64,000 nucleotides of DNA from Symbiodinium natans (GCA_905221605.1 CAJNDS010001391.1:72501-136500), one strand, 5' to 3'. Shown: positions 47,736 to 59,599, numbered from the stretch's first letter. Numbers and translations: made by a program. The notes: generated from the letters alone by a model not told the origin.

Positions 47736-49170
47736 GTGAGAGAGAGCACCCGTATACGCATTGCGGATTTCTTGAGGCCCAGGCCCGAAGACAAAGCCCC
47801 CGACGCTTTTGGCCTTGGACCGGAACTTCTCTGGAGCCACGTCTCGGGACAGGTCCTCTGCTCTGCAAACTTTTCACGCATCACTCTCAGTTCACATCTC
47901 AATACGCTTTCAGAACATTCGGTTGTGTGACAATGTCCTTCACGGAGACCCTCAGCTCGACCTCTGAGTTATCCAGAGAAAGAAAAAGAGACAACAAGTT
48001 TGGGCAGCAGCTCTCTCTTTCTCTCTTCGTGCTCTCTTCCTTCCTCTTCCCTATAACTCACCAACTCTTGTCTCCCTGGAGCGCGCGTGCCTCGTGCGGG
48101 TGCAATTCTGGGAGCGACCGGAAAGGCGACACGGCGGTGCGCCGCTCCTCCGCACAGGAGAATCGTCGTCTTCTGGGTCAAAGAAGATATACTGCTTCCG
48201 TCATACTGCAGCTCCCAGCAATGAGAAGAAAGGACTCGGCCACACATGACTCAGATCTCACAGAGGAAGAATTTACGCATATATTTGCTCTTACACTTTC
48301 TTACTGCCAGACCGTGCCAAAGGAGCACTCCACCAGCGATGCAAAACACATCCGATGCGTTAAGCAAGAAAAGTCCTTGGCGCTCACACATCGATCGCTT
48401 TGCCTCGCCATGCCACGCCCGACACGACCCTCCTGCAGATTGAGCCGGACTGAGCGACACGGTACTCTGCTTCCTTAGCCTAAGCCATAGCCACGCAACT
48501 TCGCTACCCTGCCTTTGGGATCTCGTCCGAAAGCCCCGTGCTCCGGGTGCTGGTGGTACTCATGCTCGCCTCAACATATCGCAGGGTGGCCACCATTGCT
48601 TCCCCCAGAGTGTTCTGCTTCTTCCCTTAAACAACCTTCGAATCCCTTTGCACTCTCTTTGCCGTCTTTGTCCCTGCTGCTCCGCCTCAGCAGCGGCCCC
48701 GTCTTCCGAAGACCTCTCCGAGGCATGGTCTGAGTCTCACTGGTCTCAGTGGTCTCTCAGTGGTCTCTCAACATCTCTCCACATCGGCGAGGGCGCGAAG
48801 GTGCGAGAGGGAAACGAGGCGAGGCAAGATGTACGTACTCAGAGTCGGTGTCAATGCCCGAATGGGGTGCAAGTCGACCAGCCGTGCACCGCCAACATCT
48901 GCCAACATCTGCCAACTGTGCAATTTGCATATATTTGCATGTTCAGGAAGAGGACAGGGACCGCGGGCGCGGGGGGCAAGGGTCGAGAGTTCGAGACTTT
49001 GGTCGACATGCTCGTGCACAAGGATAGTCCGGAGTGACTCCGGGAGAGCAGCTAAGGCTTGGTTCTTCTTGGAAAAAAGCACTCCGTCACTCCGTCACTC
49101 CGGCGGCTTCGGCTTGGCGCAAGCCCTTGGCGCCACACGTGAGCGGCGTCATTTTTCTGGTGTGACTACG
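47300..49170. other. No gene resolved
   Basis: Includes a GA microsatellite (47663-47738) and several open frames on both strands. The plus reading GREFETLVDMLVHK (about 48975-49020) and the minus reading SERSSEDGAAAEAEQQGQRR (about 48725-48655) are protein-like but isolated. Confidence 0.45.
47663..47738. repeat. (GA)n microsatellite
   Basis: GA dinucleotide run with few interruptions. Confidence 0.93.
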
Positions 49171-49324
49171 ACTTTAGGGCCCTAATAGGGCTTCGGGATT
49201 AAGGTGCCAGGCCTAGCGGGTTTGAATGCTTTGCAGACTTCATGCTGTGAGTGATCCACTGGAAGCTGGTGAGCGCGAGCAGAAGGCATGAAACAAAGCA
49301 GGGATCCTCGTTCAGTTTCTCCCC

Positions 49325-49552
49325 GCCTCTGACCCACCTTGCCGGCGGCCCCGGAGGAACTTCCCGAGCCTGACACCTGGCGGCGATTCAAGCTCGCCTG
49401 TGCCCAGAAGCCTGAGACTCTAAGACTCTAAGACTCTCAGCCTCCAAAACGAGGGTGCTTGTTTTTTTTTAGAGCTTTCCTCTGATCCCATTTGCTGAGG
49501 CCAGGGCCCGCGAGGCCAAGCCGGCAGCCCCGGCTCCGGCTCGCCGCGCCAT
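49325..49552 (-). CDS. Possible short gene start with organelle-type N-terminus
   Basis: An ATG at 49552-49550 opens MARRAGAGAAGLASRALASA, an Arg/Ala-rich stretch without acidic residues, typical of mitochondrial presequences. The likely next exon is at about 49385-49325, with acceptor GGGCACAG and donor GTGGGT, reading LNRRQVSGSGSSSGAAGK. The rest of the gene was not found. GC-rich chance frames can look similar. Confidence 0.3.
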
Positions 49553-49849
49553 GCTGGGCCACCTCCGCCGCTGCCGGCCGCTGCCGGCCGCTGGCCGCTG
49601 GCCGCTGCCGCCGCTACTACTGCTACCGGGCTACCGCTCGCGGCGATCCCCTTCTTCCCTTTCTCTGTTTTGCTCTCCGTTCTCCAGCTGCTCCCTCTCT
49701 ACACTTCGCCTCTTTCTCCTCTGCCTTGAGGACTGAAAGCGAGCTAAGCCCTCTCTTCAGTGCAATGCGAAGCGGCCCGACTGTTTCAAGCCGAGATGCA
49801 GCGAAGAGAGCCGTGCACACCGGTGTCTCTCATGGCTTGAGAAAGAACA

Positions 49850-50095
49850 CCACACGCACGCGCACGGGCACAGGGGTCAAACAGACAAAGATGCGCGCAC
49901 ACACACGCAAACACACAGAGACAGACAGACAGCCACGGACAGGGACACAGACGCACACGCAGGCACAGGCGACAGAGACACAGACACAGGCAAGGCACAG
50001 GCAGACACACACACATTCACACATACACACTGATAGACAGACAGACACACAGACACACACATGCTCACACACAGACACAGAGACATGCACTCAGG
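49850..50095. repeat. CA/GACA compound microsatellite
   Basis: Irregular mixture of CACA, GACA, CAGGCA and ACACAC units. Gives open His/Thr/Gln frames on plus and Cys/Val frames on minus. Not coding. Confidence 0.9.
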
Positions 50096-50599
50096 CTGCG
50101 TCGACAAGCCCGCTGCACTGAGCACTTGCTGCACTCGTCGTACGTTACAGTGTTGGCTTCCAATGGGAGTTTGCATGCAGAACCAGGAGATATCCGTAGT
50201 AGGTGGCCCGAACAAAACGTTTGCGCTCGCGGTGCCAGGATCGAAGCAAGCTCCCACAATGTGGGCAGATCGAGAACACCAGAGTCCCTCTCACAAGCCA
50301 TGCAATGCATTCAATGCATGGGTCTTGGGCACACGGCACACGCATCTTTTGGAGCGAATTGCGACGCATGGCCATTCGGCAAGGTCGGGCTGGATGTGCA
50401 CTAACGCAGAGAAAGCTGTCGGTCGACTTCTGTTAAGAGAGTGGCTTCGACAGAGACACGCAGGGAGTTGTCGAAGAGAGCCTTGACAACAGCAAGCTTG
50501 GAAGCTTCAGTCAGCGCAACTTTCCACAAAATGTACTACCTCGTGGTGGTTCGGGTCTCAGCAGTGAATGGGACTGTTAATTCCACTGAGTGAACCAGA

Positions 50600-51060
50600 A
50601 GAGACAACTCAGAGCACACTCTCCGAGTCGTGTAAAGCAAAAGAGTAAGATGTAAGAAGCCAAGGCGCAGAACGGGATGGCGGCTCCTCTTCCTGTGGTT
50701 TGCCGGCTTCTTCTTGGGCGGCCTCCTTCGTCGCGGCAGTGGCTTCGTAACACTCTGCTGGCTGTATGCGCTTCTTCGTCTCTGCTTAAGGTCGGGCTGC
50801 GCAGGCCGCCTCTCAATCCTCTTAGATCCTGTATCATTAGAAGCAGGTGAAGACCCCCCCCCCGACGAGTGGACCCCGGCTTCTCCCCACCTGAGCGGTG
50901 CCCCAACATTCCCCAGGGACAAAGAAGAAGCGCATGGACATCCGGATCCGTCTCTGAACTTTCAACTTCCCATTAAAGGCCTGGCGGACATATCGACGGG
51001 CTGTACACGGAAGGTCCCATTCAGCGCTCCACTTTCGGGAGCCACACGGTAATCGGCCTA
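50600..51060 (-). other. Candidate exons downstream of the DmX-like exon
   Basis: Minus readings YEATAATKEAAQEEAGKPQE (about 50750-50660) and APESGALNGTFRVQPVDMSA (about 51045-50985) may be later exons of the DmX-like gene. Both are disordered-looking and unlinked by phase. Confidence 0.35.
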
Positions 51061-51124
51061 ACTTGCTACCCTCTCTCACTCTTACTCTTCTGGCTCTCGC
51101 TCTCGCTCCCTTTCTTTTTTTTTT

Positions 51125-51161
<37 letters not shown>

Positions 51162-51439
51162 GCGCACTTAACCCCCCCCTTCCTTCCTTCCGTTGCACTC
51201 AACCCCCAGCAGGGGGTCGCCCTTGCGGGCGTGCTCCACCGAGTCAGTCGGGTGAGACAGCAGCCGCTCAGGTTGGGGTTGCTTAACCCCCCCCTCTCTC
51301 TCTCTCTCTCTCTTCCAAGGGGTTCCTGGCACCAGGCGTGATGCTTCTCTCTCTCCCTCTCTCTGGATCTGCTGTGCTTCACTTGCTGTTCTGCTAAACG
51401 CAGTTGCCGTCAGCGAGTCAGCGACACTTCCTGCCTGCG

Positions 51440-52511
51440 GGTGAGTGCAGTCACATGGGCATCCGTTGGCGGTCCCGTGCCAAGCGAGCAGTCTTTGTAG
51501 CCATGGATCTGAGAATTTCGAGCATTGGAGCTGCTGGCGTAGGACCTGTTGGAGGGCCTTTTGGCGAGTCGGGGCCCGGGCAACAAGGATGCAGAGCTGC
51601 AGATCTCGCAGGTGTCTGGAGACTACTTGCAGGGCCTCCTCACAACTTCCAGCCAGCAGGAACAAGGCAGCTGCCAAGTGAAACCGGTGCAGTTCCAGCA
51701 GCCGGAAGGCATTCTTCCGCAGGAATGAGGGCTCATTTGCCTTGTCATGGCTCACCAGCGCCCAAAGTTGTGAGCCGTTGCTGCTTTCTCGGAAAAGCCC
51801 TGTTTTGCAGAGTGCGCGCAGCTTTGGAACCGTCGCACCCAAGGTTACAGACCAGAAGACGGCCTCGTCCACGGCCAACTTCCGCGCGACCTGCTCATCT
51901 TCTGCAGCGGCGCGGCCCCAAACATCGGCGTCACGGTCGTTGCCTTCGTGAAGGTTGGATTGGCTGGATGAGCGCAGCCTTGCCATAGAGGCCTGGGCAA
52001 GTCTTGTGACAACCTGGTCCAGTAAGGGAGGTCCCCACCAGCCCACGCCGGTTTGCCTCACCCAGTGCCAGCTCCACCGCCGAATCGGCAGCATCTCCAG
52101 CAAACGCTGCGGGGGGATCCCATTGCTCCCATTGCTCCCATTGCTCCCATTGCTCGCGCTGCTCGCGAGGCCCCAGCAGGCGTCCGCAGTCGAGAGCCCT
52201 GCAAACGGGTTGTCGCGGCGAAAGAACGGCACGCCGGCACCGGCGCCGGAGCTGCTAAGGCAAAGGCCGTCATCCAGAGCCCGGAGGCCGACGCCGAGCT
52301 CCGCCGCCGCCAGCGCCAGCACCAGGCGGAGGGCTGGGTCCGCCTGGTCCGCGCCTTCGAAGAGCCGAAGCTTCTCCCGCACGGATTCCAGAAGCTCCAC
52401 CAGGCCACGCAGCCGCGAGAGCTCTTGGACCCGAGCCGCTTCTTGCGCCTCCTGGGCATCCTCCTGTGCCTCTGGTGACGCCTTGCACTCGGCAGACTCG
52501 GCAGAAACATC
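51440..52511 (-). CDS. DmX-like/Rabconnectin-3 (RAVE complex Rav1) C-terminal domain exon
   Basis: An unusually long exon begins at 52511 after the acceptor TTCTCCCAG. In order it shows an acidic helix (RLRGLVELLESVREKLRLFE), GVGWWGPPLLDQVVTRLAQA, then AVFWSVTLGATVPKLRALCK, then LRKNAFRLLELHRFHLAAAL with FLLAGSCEEALQVVSRHLRD and LQLCILVARAP. The KNAF-L-L--H-F--A--FLLAG----A--V----L-D-QL pattern is the hallmark of the Rav1p C-terminal domain. RAVE/DmX proteins promote V-ATPase assembly. The frame stays open left of about 51440 only because of a CT microsatellite (51290-51365), so the exon ends near LAWHG. The N-terminal WD40 repeats expected upstream were not seen; either the protein is short or linkage is missed. 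A Ser-Asn-Gly repeat (SNG four times) sits in the middle. Confidence 0.76.
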
Positions 52512-52826
52512 CTGGGAGAAAAAGGACACAGAAGAAGAGCCAACAAGAACACAGCCAGTTGCAGAAGCACGTGAAGACATCTGCATGGTGTGAAGATGTA
52601 CTGGCATGAACTGCACATGGGTAGTTCTCTAAATTTGTGTGTTTTTTGGGGTCCGTTTTATTTGGTACGGTACGTACTACTTATGGCTGAATATAGGGAC
52701 CCAAAAGCAGCGTTCGCCTTTTTGCATTTGTTGCTGTGTGTTTCTGCGGGTTGTGCCGCCCATGCCGCGCCGTGGTTTATTGTCATGAGAGAGCTCAAGA
52801 AGACTCTGCGGGGGATGTCCTAAGAC

Positions 52827-53955
52827 CTAAGACTCCCGGCTGTCCTCTTCGTACTTAGCAATAAGCTGCTCGATTCGATCGCTGAAGCTCTCCTGCTCCG
52901 GCTCCTTAGGGCATGAGTGCGCGCTGGGATCTCGAATCCTATTTCCTCATTGATTCCCCCACCGTTAACGAACCTACCGAGCTTGCGAACTTTTCATTCG
53001 TTCTCCCTTCTCCTCATTCTCCTTGGCCTTAGCCTCCAGGAGATCCAGGGCCCCTTGCGCCTCCCGCGCGCTCCGCTCCAGGGCCGAGGCCAAGTTTTCC
53101 AAGGCCTGGCCACCGCCCGAAGCGCCCGAGGCGCCCAAAAGGGGGCTCTCGCCGATGGAGCGGAAAGGGCCGCCCTCGCAGCCCTCGCCGCCCTCGACCG
53201 CGTGGAGCCACTGCTCCACAGGCTCCTCCACCAGCGAGTTTTTGAAACCTTTAACCTGAGCCCTCGCGCTCTGCTGCAAGTCCAGTGCCGCCAAGGTGCC
53301 AGCATCTGCCAATGCCGTTGCGGGGCCTCCTCGCGCCAGCTTCTACACTGCACACCATTCAGACTGCGACCCAAATCACGAAGTATCGCGAAGCATCGCG
53401 ATGTTTATCGCGATCTATGCGACAGAAACCAACGTGTACAAAGGCAGCACAAGCCCGAATGCAACACACGCCCTCGGCCTCAACCTCCTCCTGCGGCATC
53501 TCCACCACCTCTGGAGATTGTTCCTGGACCTCCTCTTGCGCTTTGAAAAGGATCTCCGCAGAGGCAAAGTATGAGAGGCAATCCTTCTCCAGTTCCTCAC
53601 CTGACCCAAACATGCCAGCAAGTGAAGCTCAAACACCTCCCGACAGACCAAGACAGAGACGGGCCTTCGAGGTTGGCACGTTTGCCTTGGAGCCCAGCAA
53701 GCTCCTCCTGCCACTCGCGGGCCTCGCGGAAAGTGTCACTAAGACAGGAAGAGAGCAAAATGAGAATGGACACACAGAGAGCTTGAGAGGTGCTCTGAGA
53801 CTTCTCTGAGGGCAGTGGCGCTCCAAGACTCAAAGATTTGAGCTCTCCGTTTTTCGTGTTTTTTCGTGTGTTTTTCTCTCCCCTGCTTCTGCCACTTCTG
53901 CCTTCTGCTCCTCGGCCAGCTGCCGCGCCGCCGCCTGTGCTCGGTCCGCCTCCCG
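52827..53955 (-). CDS. Coiled-coil protein
   Basis: Readings in order: about 53955-53880 (DREADRAQAAARQLAEEQKA), about 53735-53660 (TFREAREWQEELAGLQGKRA), about 53560-53470 (ILFKAQEEVQEQSPEVVEMP), about 53310-53262 (AGTLAALDLQQSARAQ, GT donor), about 53245-52995 (EEPVEQWLHAVEGGEGCEGG then ALENLASALERSAREAQGAL) and about 52905-52827 (ESFSDRIEQLIAKYEEDSRE). The last ends at TAG 52829-52827. Long amphipathic helices dominate. Alternatively the last exon splices by a GA donor into 52511, and this is the upstream part of the DmX-like gene. Family not recognised. Confidence 0.55.
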
Positions 53956-54199
53956 ATCGCCTCAGAGGTACCAGAGGCTTCTCAGCAGGGTAGAGTCCGG
54001 GTGGAGACGGTATAATACGGTATAGAGGTGCGAGAAAACAAACTGGAGTGACAAATTTAGCACCGCAGAAACTGGCAATACTCTTCTACTTGAGCATGTG
54101 ACAGGACACAAAGGAACGCGAAGCAAGGCGAGGCAAGGCAATCCAAAGCCAGCAAATGTTGTTGCACCGTACCTCACTGCTGCCCAACGCTCTCTCGAA

Positions 54200-54260
54200 T
54201 CAAAGCCCCCGGCGGAGCCGCTTCTCGTGGAGCCGCTGCAAGCGGGCGTGGCCAGGCTCC
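54200..54260 (-). other. Candidate exon
   Basis: Minus reading QEPGHARLQRLHEKRLRRG resembles the basic/helical exons of the neighbouring coiled-coil gene and may be its upstream part. Confidence 0.33.
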
Positions 54261-54659
54261 TGGGGCAAACAGATCGACTGATGGCTCATGGCTCTTATGG
54301 GTCGCATTCGTCAACTTTAAAGGGCCGCAGGGATTCCGAAAGGAAAGCAGCTCTGGGGGTCTGGCAAAAGATGCAAAAAGAGCAGTCAATGTTCAGTTTC
54401 AGAGGCATGGCGGCATGGCTCACGTTGTTCTCTGTCCTCCTCCTCCGGCCAAGGCTCGCAAAGAGACCGGAGCCAGTCCTGTCTCTGCGGTGCGCAGCAA
54501 CCCTCAACAACCCTCAACAACCCTCAACTCTCGACTGTCTGCTCACTTCCGCCGAGCGTCCCCCAAGGACAGCAAGCCCCCACCTCAGAGAAGGTCACAT
54601 GAGTCACATGGAGTCACATGGAATCATGGAATCATGGAATGGACCCAAGGGCAGCGGGA

Positions 54660-55040
54660 CGAAGAGGCGCGAGACCTTTTAGCCTTTAAATTCAGTTCTG
54701 CTTCCAAGCAGCAGGAGCCTGACCTCGGCGAGCAGGACCAGCAGAAGTTTGAGGAGGAGTTGGGCGAGTTCCCCAAACAGAGGAGGATCCTGGAGAGGCT
54801 CCCTTTCTCCGGGAGCTTCGGAGACTTCGGAGACGAGGAGATCGAGGCGAAGCTTCGTCGGACGGAGGGGACCAGGTTCTCCGAAGTGCTCTCCGCGTTC
54901 TCCGCGTTCTCCGCGTTCTCCGCGTTCTCCGCTTCTCCGGGCTCCGAAAGTGGCGGCATCGCTTCGGAGAGCTGCTGCGATGTGCGGATAGTTCTAAGCA
55001 GCTTTTTCCACGTCGTGTTTTGCAGTCTGGATCCCTTCTG
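54660..55040 (+). other. Open region with coding-like frames on both strands
   Basis: Plus frame: EEARDLLAFKFSSASKQQEP, then FEEELGEFPKQRRILERLPF, then RTEGTRFSEVLSAFS. Minus frame: SEAMPPLSEPGEAENAENAE, then SSPKSPKLPEKGSLSRILLC. The plus frame is the more helix-like, but the neighbouring genes are on minus. A 9-bp repeat (CTCCGCGTT, about four copies, 54891-54931) lies inside and keeps both frames open. Confidence 0.3.
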
Positions 55041-55049
55041 AGCAAAAGT

Positions 55050-58000
55050 TGGTGTGAGCAAAAGAGCTATCGCCCTTGATTGTGCTGTTCCGCAACTTGT
55101 TGAGAACTTCAGTCCTGACAAGATCTCTGACTCTGACTCCCTTTGGGTCTTGAGCCGGTGCTTCTCACGCGCTTTGCTCGCGCTTCCTTGCTCCCTGCAA
55201 ACCTTCTCCCCCTGGCAACGAGAGAGACCCTGTTGTGTTTGGTTTGCTATTTTTGTGTGGGGGTGGGGGGGGGGGAAGGGTACTGTGCGTCTAGGATTCT
55301 GGGCCTACAATTGCTCGTTGCAAAGATGGCATGGTCTCGACTTATTTTGGCTCGGCTGACGAGATGTCCAGCCATCACTGACAGAGATTCTCGGTGACAC
55401 CAAGGATCTCCACTAATTTCGGAATATGAATGAACATATATGAATGAACACATGGAAATATGAGAAACTTATGGACTAACCTGATCTGCTCATGTCTTGT
55501 CGCTCAAGAAGAGGAAGAAAGCACGAGAATACACAAAAAAACAGTCCGTTGACAACACTCATCGCCTGCCTCGCTTGGCAACATCTCTTGAAGCGTTCCC
55601 TGATGTTCCCCTGCATGTCCCCATGAGAGTATCTCCGAAGACATCGACAAGCACTAAGCACTGACGCGGTGGGCACTAGCTGAAGGCTTTTCGCATGAAG
55701 AATCGTTTCCAAGCTGGCTCCGACAGCTCGTCAAAATGCATTCACGTGCAGTCGGTCTTTTACACTCGCAAAGGCAGCTTTTGGCTTGGCTGATCATGGT
55801 TCTCAGGTCAATCACTCATCGCTGAGCTCTCGTACACCTGCACTCAACAGATTGCGGCCGTACCCGGCGCTACGTTGCGCTACGCCGCGCTACGTCCACG
55901 GTTCCTGTTTGCAGCTTGGGGGCGTCCCAAAAGAAAGCCAGGACGTCAGTGAAAGTCGACCTCGGCTGAGGCTATTTTCGAGTTCAACTTCTGTTCGGAC
56001 TTTGCCGAGTTTTGGGGGTGGAGTGCCGGGCCGAGATTCAGACTGGTAGTGTGTGGGAATGTACCTTCGTTGGGGATGACGCTGGGTACGGGCTGCACGG
56101 AGTGTGTCAACACAAATTTCACAAGCATTGCAGAAAGCAAGTGCACGAGAGCAAGGGGGCGTGGGGAGAAGCTTGGCACAACTCTGACACGATTGCGTGG
56201 ACACTGCGGGCACCTGTGCGTCAGAAGCATCGCTGCAGGCCAGACCTTCCACGAAGCAACGACCACCTGACAAGCGAAGAGCATCTTCCACTTGGCATGA
56301 CAGGAAAAATCCTCCCCGAAACAACAAACTTATAGCATCTGGTGCCAAAAGCAAGTGCGCCAAACGCCTTGAGCAGGTTGTGGCGGACTGTCTCCCGGAC
56401 CTGCCTGGATGCACCACGGCACACCCTCCAGTCAGAGTCAGAAGTGCCTGAACCATTTTTCAAGAAGTTGCTCCGAACCTGCCTCCAGCTCCTGCCGCTC
56501 AGCAAGCCGCTAAGAACCTGGCGCACTTGTGCTCCTGGCAAAACGCGCCCCATGGCATAACTACACAGGGGCCGCGGCGAAGCTGTAGAGAATCATCACG
56601 GGTCGGAAAAGGGCCTGGTCCTGAAGAGCACGAACAGGGACGTCGTTTGTGGGGGGAAAGCGAAGGGATGGACACCCCTGCCGCACCCATATCATACCAG
56701 TAATATCCCCGCCCGTCCACGACGGTCTTCAGCACAATCCGGCCTGGCCTCGAACCAAACTGTTCCGGACCGTGGAAGGGGCAAAACGACAGAATGAATG
56801 GCTTGCGATCACGTCATGTATTCTACTAAGTGATGGACGACCTCGATGTTTTAAGACAGCGAGCGCATTTCATATGCTTTTGCTTACAGATGGCTTTTCT
56901 TCGCGCATGCGCTACACGAAATGTACGGGTGCAACTTCTTCTCTTGATCAAAGCATAAAGGAGCGAAATCTAGCTGGAAACATGCCGCTTCTTGGTCCCC
57001 TGGTTAAGGACGGAGACAGGCAATACCAACAAAGTAGATGCACCTTCTTCGGCCGGTTCAGCGGTTTAGCGGCTTGCGCTTCATACGTCGAGGCACTGCA
57101 AGAAAGAGCCGCGAGGTCAAGCCCATTTGTTAACGAGGATTCAGCTCACGATGGGTAAAGGTTGCCAAAAGTTTTTGTGGGGAGTGTTCCGTAGTTCCGT
57201 CGACCGTGGTTCAGGTCGGACCCAACAGGAGCATGTTCAGCCGGGGCTCATCCGAGGTGTGAAATTGGACGGAATCCGCTTAGTAAGGCTTGTAGCGGCT
57301 AAGTATACTTCGAAAGTGGACAGGCATGTGCCCACAAGAGTTCAGCACACAGTCTCGTCCAGTCTTCCAAAGTATCTCAACTAGGACAGGGAATTCAGCA
57401 AATGTTTGTTAATTCAATTCTTTTTCAGCCTAGTTCTAACATTGCTTTTGTCTCCGAAACGTGGCATGGATGCACATGGTCCCTTTGCTCTTGGATGGGT
57501 TCGCTTCTTCTTTAGAGATCATTCAAGAAGGAACTCTCCTCGCTGTTGATGCTTCTTGGGGCCCCATTCCAAGCGTGCTCCAATTTGAGCAGTGCGGGGG
57601 CTTTTGCTTTTGCCGATTGGAGTCAACTCCATCATTGAGACCGCGACGCTTTCTGCGATTGTCCTGGGGCCATGACCCAACGCGACGATCGAGGAAGTCG
57701 AACCAGAAGTGGTTAAAGGGCGGCGCTGCCTCCCAGCTAAGGGCGAAAAGGAAGGAGCCAACACTTTGTCTTGTGGAGCATGCGCGGTTGAACTACGAGG
57801 CCTGCACAGCGAAGCTCACCAGCTCCTTCAGCGAGGCCCGGCGCCTTGGGACCCCCTCCGTCCCCTGTCCGAAGGTCTAACAAATATCGGGCGTGTCACA
57901 AACATCAAAACCCGAATCAAAGCAGGTGTCGCACAAAAGTCCGTCAAATAGTGAGATCAACGAAATCACAAGACAGTCCCCTCAATCTGCGCTCAAACGC

Positions 58001-58860
58001 TTTCCGAGGAGCCGAAGAGCCTGCGCCACAGCCTTAGGGGGGCTTTCCGAAGCCGCTTTCCCTTTCAAAACTCTCTCAAGCTCTCCCTTTCATTCTTTCT
58101 GAATTTTGCTCTCTCTTTTTGTATCTCACTGAACTTTTCGTGGCTTCTCAGAGGGAAACGCAGCTGCACGCCGCCAGGAACGAGGAGGTCCAGGCCTTCG
58201 TCGCCAGCGGCCGCGCCTCCCCCGAAAAGGAAGTCCAAAAACAAATCAGCTCTCCATGAACTGCCTACGAAGCTGGGACGAGTCTGCCGTTGATTCATTG
58301 ATGATCTCAGTTGACTGCAGACAAAATATGGGTATTGCCTTTATCTGCTGGTCATACCACGCGGCCAGGGCGATCAAACTAAGCCACAAACTCAACAGGG
58401 GCGTGCGCGACGTGGGCTGCAACTTGCCATGTAACCGCAGCACTCCACCTTTGAGGAACTGAGGCAAAGACGGTGCGCGCCCATCACTCATCTCCCATAT
58501 GGCGTGTGCCGCAGTGGGGGTTTGTTGGTGCGGTTACACCACAAGCGCGTGGCCACAGGGCCACACTTGTGTGTGCTGGGCATGTCTAAGTGAAGAAACG
58601 CTTGCTGGTGATATGTGGCGGGCAATCGTCTTTGTGCACATGTTGCTCATGTGCAGCCAACCGCGCTATGAGATGGTGAATATTATTCCTCAATTGTGAG
58701 TTGTGAGTATTAGTACTAGATGACTCGCAAGGAGCTGAAACATCTGCAGGCCGCGAGGGCGCCCAAGGATCTGTGATTCGAATTGGCGGTACTTGATCAC
58801 ACATCAGTGAGTGCTTGACACTTGCACCAAGACATGGTCCCCTTTTCTTCAGAATCCTTC
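55050..58860. other. No gene resolved; isolated candidate exons
   Basis: A minus reading at about 56440-56340 (RQVRETVRHNLLKAFGALAF) and a plus reading at 58150-58250 (RETQLHAARNEEVQAFVASG, acceptor CTTCTCAG) look protein-like but are isolated. The plus ORFs 56649-57158 and 57461-57880 have no recognisable motif. Confidence 0.45.
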
Positions 58861-58875
58861 CGCGATCCTTCTTCG

Positions 58876-59583
58876 TCACCTTCCCTTGAGGGACTTCTGA
58901 AACTTCTTAGCCTGCTCTTCCGTCATGACACCGCCCGAATGGCCCGAATGAGATGGCGGCTCGACGGCTTGAGGTCTTGCACGCTTCTGCTGTAGAGCGG
59001 TCGCTTGTCTCTCGGCTTCCTCCCTTTTTTTGCATAGAAACTTTCCTTCCTCCTGCTTCTTCACGACAGAACGAGCCTGCGGCTCTCTTCGGGAATTGAA
59101 GACCACAGTGAAGCTAACCTCATCACCCACCTCACAGCGGTGCGCTTGTCGTGCATGCAGATAAACGTCTTGCCCTGTTCGGTTGTAAATCTCTGGGCAA
59201 AATATGAAGCCATGGCCCGTGTGCTTCTCACCATAGAAACACTTGACTGTGCCATCATATCTCTTCTCTTCATGTTGCTCAACTTGCTCTGAAGGCTGAG
59301 GGCACGGATATGGCATCAGCATCATGTTGGAGACCATGGACGGTGACCAACTCGCGGCATGAGATGCGAAAGCCAGCGACTGCGGCGGGAGGGCTGTGGC
59401 ACCCGCAGGACCCCCAGGACCTCCAGCACCTGCAGGGCCTGCACCTCCGAAGCCCTCAAAGCCTTCCCATGTCCAGGCCTGAGAAGAGGGAAAGGAAGCA
59501 AACGCTGAAGATCCAGAAGGCGGGCCATTTTGGTCACGCCATTCCGGCCACTCCGGTTGTGACTGCCAGTCTCGGCCCCACAT
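58876..59583 (-). CDS. Cold-shock-domain nucleic-acid-binding protein
   Basis: A complete 235-residue single-exon ORF. Residues 1-105 are low complexity: a Trp/Pro-rich N-terminus, then a Gly/Pro/Ala-rich linker. Residues about 108-175 form a cold-shock domain: DGTVKCFYGEKHTGHGFIF (RNP1-like GHGFIF), GQDVYLHARQAHRCEVGDEV (RNP2-like DVYLH), then VSFTVVFNSRREPQARSV. The C-terminus is Lys/Glu-rich. Such proteins bind single-stranded RNA or DNA. The start is supported by an in-frame TGA 12 nt upstream; an AG directly precedes the ATG, so a trans-splice (spliced-leader) or cis-splice acceptor could sit exactly there. Stop is TGA at 58878-58876. No intron is needed, unlike its neighbours, which may mean it derives from a processed copy. 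Confidence 0.9.
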   Translation of the reverse strand: MWGRDWQSQPEWPEWRDQNGPPSGSSAFASFPSSQAWTWEGFEGFGGAGPAGAGGPGGPAGATALPPQSLAFASHAASWSPSMVSNMMLMPYPCPQPSEQVEQHEEKRYDGTVKCFYGEKHTGHGFIFCPEIYNRTGQDVYLHARQAHRCEVGDEVSFTVVFNSRREPQARSVVKKQEEGKFLCKKREEAERQATALQQKRARPQAVEPPSHSGHSGGVMTEEQAKKFQKSLKGR

Positions 59584-59599
59584 CTGGAGAGCTCAGGGA

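Noticed and set aside
51168..51440. C-terminal extension of the 482-codon Rav1-domain frame
   Set aside because: The extension is Arg/Glu read-through of a CT microsatellite and has no family similarity; the exon most likely ends near LAWHG.
56649..57880. Series of plus-strand ORFs (169, 85 and 139 codons)
   Set aside because: None has a recognisable motif, they are not joined by phase-consistent introns, and part of the region is also open on the minus strand.
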